DNA from: Entophlyctis helioformis
Taxonomy: Eukaryota > Chytridiomycota > Chytridiomycetes > Chytridiales > Chytriomycetaceae
Assembly: GCA_025526915.1 (NCBI GenBank)
Contig: JAHLKH010000043.1
Location: 62,001-126,000 of the forward strand
DNA: 64,000 bases
Reading direction: 5' to 3'
Shown here: one piece after another, positions 60,029-64,000 of the stretch
Layout: every line of letters begins with the position of its first letter
How positions within the stretch are numbered: the stretch's first letter is position 1
Made by a program: the position numbers and the translations under genes
The notes under the pieces: generated by a model
Seen by the model: only the letters and a program-made list of their open reading frames with translations
The model's database searches: none
What the model was told of the DNA's origin: nothing

Positions 60029-62529
60029 TCATCGTCTGTATCTCGATCCCATCCGCTGCTCTTCAGCCCGGTCGGCGGCAGCCTTGGCAGTCGCTGCAGC
60101 AATCGCCTCGTTCTGGCGCATCAGCTCGCGCATCTTCTCGAGCTCGGGCTGCGCCTCGTCAAAGTGCTCCTGCGCAAGCTCAAAGGCGTCCCGTCTGAGC
60201 GCCTTGCCCGTGAGCTCAGACTCTTCACGTGCACGGATCTGCCAGTGCACCGACGTGCGCGTGAAATACTCTCGCAGTGTTTCTGCCGGCAGTGTTAGCC
60301 AGCGTATCGGATGAACCGCATGAGCATGGCAAGCCGACTCACCAGCGAGAAGCGGCTCCAACTCGGCGCGGATCTTGCGCTCCTCCTCGGTCAGGTTCTC
60401 CTCCTCCTCTGACTTTTCCTTGAGTGACAGATCGGCCATGGCTTCGGTTGCTTCCTCTGGCGCGTCGTCGGCATCACCCTCTTCCTGCTCGTCCTCGTCC
60501 CTGTCATCGCCTGCATTGCGAGCCACGCGCTTCTTGCCGTCCTTGCTCTTCTTGCCGGATGCAGGGCGGCCCTTGGACTTTTTGCGCTCGTCCTGGCCGC
60601 CATCGCCAGCCTCGTCTGCATCCTCATCTCCATCCTCATCGTCCTCGTCTTCTTCATCATCATCGTCGTCGTCGTCCTCATCATCATCGTCGTCGTCATC
60701 ATCCGAGTTCTCGCCCAGCCATTCTGCCTTTTGGATGTCGTCCACCATCAGCGGCACCCACTCGTTCAGCTTGTCCAGATTGAGTGCCCACATGTCGTTG
60801 AGCGTGATCTCCTTGGACTTGTCTTCAAGAATGCCTCCAAACCTGGCAATCCACCACGCAGGCAAGTTGGTCAGCCATGTCATTACAACGCAAGGTTGGC
60901 CATCTGCCAGCCACCTACATGTAGAGTATGTTGCGCGACACGGTCAACATCGTATTGAAGCGCTGGCAAGGAGCAATGGGCTCGACAGGGTTGGCTTCAG
61001 ACACATCGTCCGTGTCCATTCCCTCGGCAGCATCGTCCTCATCGCCAGACTCGACATCCGACCCGTCTTGGCGTCGCTGCTGCTGTTGGGCTGCCTTTGC
61101 CTTTTTCTTGTTGCGCTTTGCACCTGCAGACGGACGCAGAGTAAGCGGGAACCACTTGTTGGCGTCAATTTGGTACTGGTACAGGTCGTTGTGATAGATG
61201 GACTCGAGCTGCTCCTCAGTCTCTTGCACGTCACTAACGCCTCCAAACAGAATGCCGCGGCCCTTGTGCACGGTCATGGTGCATCCACTTCTCTGCCTAT
61301 GTTGTGTTGTCACTGCTGTTAGCAGAGCATTTAAAACGCCGCATACCAACTAACAAAGACACGGCTCTTACGTTGGGCCAACGCCACCAGGCTTCTTGCG
61401 ACGCTCCCAGCGGATCGACTCGACTTGCGGCGACATCTTGAGAACCCACACATCTGTCGCGTCGATCACGGTTAGCTGTTGCTTGCAGCCGTTGTACAAA
61501 ATGCCCGTCAATCCATGCCCGCCAGCGCCGTCCACTTACCACTATGCACCACTCCGACAGGCTTCTTTCCCTTGACAAAGACCTTGGAGTAGCCGCCAAA
61601 GAGACAGACCGTGTCATTGTGCGTGAACAGCTGGCATCCAGACCGTGACGGGGGACGCGGCTCTGGGATGTCCAGCTTGATCCACTTGAACTCGAGCGTG
61701 TCAAACAGCCACGTGTCGTCGTAGTACTTTGTGGTTGTGACGTTGTCAAAGAAGCCGCCAAAGAGCACAATGTAGTGCTTCCACAGCGTCATGCGGTGGC
61801 CCGAGCGCGGTGGCGGGGCGTTGCGCATGTCGAGCCGCTCCCACGCGTTGGCCTTGAGATCCATGGTCCACATGCCCTCTTTCCAGTGGAAGAAGTTGGT
61901 CTCGTTGGGGCTGACAAACTCGCCGCCCCAGAGAAACAGCCGGCCGGCAGGCGTGATCACGACCTGGTGGGACGATCTCGGACCTGGACTGTTGGGCGAC
62001 GTTGTCTTGCGCCACTCTTTCTTCTCGGTGTTGTATCTGCCATGCAGGTGAACAATGCAGGTGATCGTCAGCATGCGTCACCGCCAGACATGCATGCGAG
62101 GCAGGAGACGGCAGCCAGCGCACCTGAACAGCTCGTTGTACATGTGGACAGTGCGGCCGTCGTAAAACTCGCCGCCAAACAGCAGCAGCTCGGCAGGGTT
62201 GAGCGGATTGGCCGTCAGCGAGGCGTTGCAGCGGCGCGACGGCGGCGGACAGTCGAACTCCTCGGTCACTTTGAACTTGTCCTGCTCGCTCTTGTTGAAC
62301 TCTTCGAGGAGCGCATCGATGTCCTCTTCGGGCTCGTCCAGCTCCTTCTTCTGCTTGCGCAGCTTCTTCTGCTCCTCCTATCGCTGGCTGCCGTCAGCGC
62401 AAGAAGCAGCATGCACTGGCATGTGCTGGCATTGCCTGCGTGTCAGCGTACCTTGTCCTTGCTCTTGGCGCCAGCAGCGGGTCCAGCGGCCGCCTTGCGC
62501 TTCTTCTTTTTGTCACGCCCGCCGCCCAT
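60029..62529 (-). CDS. KLHDC4: Kelch-repeat protein KLHDC4 (yeast Kel3 type)
   Basis: Beta-propeller protein of unclear function. ATG at 62529, then a Lys-rich start (DKKKKRKAAAG), KKLRKQKKELDEPEEDIDAL and CPPPSRRCNASLTANPLNP. Kelch repeats follow: ELLLFGGEFYDGRTVHMYNE, GRLFLWGGEFVSPNETNFFH, YIVLFGGFFDNVTTTKYYDD, DTVCLFGGYSKVFV, GRGILFGGVSDVQETEEQLE and IARFGGILEDKSKEITLNDM. The KDKxxEEFN, WGGEF and FGGxxxD patterns match KLHDC4. A long Asp/Glu/Lys-rich insertion (about 60700-60380) is followed by a C-terminal helical region REYFTRTSVHWQIRA typical of the family. Seven or so introns. Confidence 0.92.
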
Positions 62530-62695
62530 TCGCCTTGTGGATCTTTCGTTGAACCAAAGACGCTCGGCCAAACGGGTCACAATCCTGCAGGTTGATGAGG
62601 TGGCATGCTCGCAGATGTGCGCCGATCACGGGTGGTGCATGCCGGCTGCTGACTCTGCTGGCCGTGGCGTGTCACACCAGCCAGAGCCTCTGGGA
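62530..62695. promoter_or_regulatory. Divergent promoter between KLHDC4 and TRIP13
   Basis: 166 bp between the start codons of KLHDC4 (minus) and TRIP13 (plus). No TATA box is obvious. Both promoters should lie here. Confidence 0.45.
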
Positions 62696-64000
62696 ATGGA
62701 GCGCATGTCGTCTGGATACCTGACGCTGCACATGCAGGTGCAGCAGCAGATGGACGGCATCTCGGTGGCCGACACCTGCGCAGACACCGACGCGGTCGCT
62801 GCAGGTGCCAGCAGGCACGACGCCGCGTCGGGATCGCTGTTTGCCGTTGAGCGCAGCGGCCACCACGGCGCTCACGGCGCACACGGCGCACATGCTGCCC
62901 AGGAAGCGGCGGGCGACCCCGCCAGTGTCCCGCTCACGACCGTCCACGGTTCGTCTGCTGGTGTCTCGCCCAGTCGCGCGCATGTCTCACGCCACCCGAT
63001 CCTTTCCTCCCTCCGTTGTCCATCTGCACTAGTCGAGGCAAAGCTGCGCCAGAGCAGCGCCAGCACCGTCAGGCTCGACACGGCCAAGACCCGCGTCGCC
63101 TCGTTCCTGCGCTCCAGCCACGTGTCGCTGCTGCTCATGTCGTCCATCCCGGCCTCTGCCCTCGCCTCCGATCCGTTCATCCACGAGCACATTCTCGCCA
63201 TCCGTGTCTGCGAGGCACGCGGCAGTGGCAAGTGTCTCACAGGATCGATGCTGTCTGCGCCAGACTGCAGCAGACTGCGGCGCTCATGCTCGCTTCTACT
63301 CACGCCTTCACGAACAGCTGATACGATGCCGGCAGACGACATTGTTGCCATTGACTCGTGTGATCTGAACATCCATGTGTACTACGACGCTGCGCAACAG
63401 GACAGCGTGCTCGTGCTGGACGACTCGCCCTCTGGCGATCCCGTGCAGGCTGCATCTCAGCATTGGGATCTTCCTTCGGCTGAGCTCGAGGGTGTTTGGG
63501 ACAGGTGGGTGCTGCTCGTCAAGCCAATGCAGACAGCCTCGGCCCTCACCGCCGAGTCCACCCTTGCGGTGCCCAGTCTCGTGTTTGATCAGGATCTGCC
63601 GCTCCATCTGCTCGACTTTGTCTACACATCGCTGCTGTTTTCCGACATGGACGTCGACACCAACCTGGTCAGCGTCAACCGCGTCATCCTACTCCACGGG
63701 CCGCCTGGCACAGGCAAAACCACGCTTTGCCGTGCACTCGCACAGGTACACTGTCTTTTGGGGCATGTCCGCCATGCGACAAGCCGCTGCAATGGCTTGC
63801 TCATATTCATGGTACATTCAGAAACTCGCCATTCGACTGTCCGACAGATACCTGTACGGCAAGCTGGTCGAGATCAACGCACATTCGCTGTTCAGCAAGT
63901 ACTTTGCAGAGTCGGGCAAGCTGATCATGCAGCTGTTCCAAAGCATGCACGACCTGCTGGACAGCGAGGACGTGTTTGTGTGCATTCTCATGGGCAAGCC
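62696..64000 (+). CDS. PCH2: TRIP13/PCH2 AAA+ ATPase, N-terminal part (gene runs off window)
   Basis: Remodels HORMA-domain proteins (Hop1, Mad2) in meiotic recombination control and spindle checkpoint silencing. I start at ATG 62696 (MERMSSGYLTLHMQVQQQ). After an Ala/His-rich extension absent from human TRIP13, the substrate-recognition domain reads VEAKLRQSSASTVRLDTAKT, then DIVAIDSCDLNIHVYYD and SQHWDLPSAELEGVWD. The AAA+ domain begins LPLHLLDFVYTSLLFSDMDV, with Walker A HGPPGTGKTTLCRALAQ (about 63695-63747) and KLAIRLSDRYLYGKLVEINA, HSLFSKYFAESGKLIMQLFQ. The Walker B region lies at or beyond the window end. Introns near 62948-63034, 63506-63556 and 63748-63819. Confidence 0.9.
   Translation, partial: MERMSSGYLTLHMQVQQQMDGISVADTCADTDAVAAGASRHDAASGSLFAVERSGHHGAHGAHGAHAAQEAAGDPASVPLTTVHGSSAGVSPSRAHVSRHPILSSLRCPSALVEAKLRQSSASTVRLDTAKTRVASFLRSSHVSLLLMSSIPASALASDPFIHEHILAIRVCEARGSGKCLTGSMLSAPDCSRLRRSCSLLLTPSRTADTMPADDIVAIDSCDLNIHVYYDAAQQDSVLVLDDSPSGDPVQAASQHWDLPSAELEGVWDRWVLLVKPMQTASALTAESTLAVPSLVFDQDLPLHLLDFVYTSLLFSDMDVDTNLVSVNRVILLHGPPGTGKTTLCRALAQVHCLLGHVRHATSRCNGLLIFMVHSETRHSTVRQIPVRQAGRDQRTFAVQQVLCRVGQADHAAVPKHARPAGQRGRVCVHSHGQA

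Overview
The window looks like GC-rich nuclear DNA from a zoosporic (chytrid-like) fungus or a close opisthokont relative. Genes are packed on both strands, most are split by many short GT-AG introns (roughly 45-420 bp), and no ribosomal or organellar genes are seen. The gene content is fungal (MAM33, DBP8, PXMP4, a fungal-type H2A tail ending SQEY) but keeps proteins that most yeasts and moulds have lost or shortened: ATG16 with a WD40 propeller, a long ELYS nucleoporin, MCM8, DDRGK1 of the UFM1 pathway, and a SANTA-domain KNL2/M18BP1-like protein with a CENP-C motif. An ankyrin-repeat gene of the GGHLDVVKWLH type also fits chytrids. The exact taxon is an inference.

Layout. 1-9.5 kb: 3' part of MCM8, an ankyrin protein, the divergent H2A/H2B pair, the 2-oxoglutarate dehydrogenase E2 subunit (DLST) and, head to head with it, ATG16. 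9.6-18 kb: an AGFG-type ArfGAP, a forkhead transcription factor and MAM33/p32. 18-31 kb: ELYS head to head with cytosolic-type serine hydroxymethyltransferase, an SLC35F-like transporter, the DEAD-box helicase DBP8/DDX49 and DDRGK1. 30.85-38.45 kb is a retroelement nest bounded by two identical tRNA-Gln(CUG) genes in inverted orientation. It holds a solo LTR, a young full-length Ty3/gypsy element with identical LTRs, and two truncated gag fragments of another family joined tail to tail. 38.6-53.8 kb: a possible XRCC2-like gene, the KNL2-like gene, a TCP11-family gene, EXO1 and PXMP4. 54.2-64 kb: mitoferrin, a PHO13/PGP-type phosphatase, cornichon/ERV14, GMF, KLHDC4 and the 5' part of TRIP13/PCH2.

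The genes are mostly unrelated housekeeping genes. Four concern recombination or meiosis (MCM8, EXO1, TRIP13, the tentative XRCC2-like gene), and H2A, KNL2 and ELYS concern chromatin and centromere or pore assembly. The most unusual signals are in the retroelement nest: an in-frame UGA-CGG between gag and pol followed by a GC-rich palindrome, a hairpin with a duplicated arm shared by two LTR families, and repeated insertion at one site just upstream of a tRNA gene. Several apparent single-base frameshifts fall between about 34.9 and 45.6 kb, with less certain ones up to 50.5 kb. They make exact gene models there uncertain and may be assembly errors.
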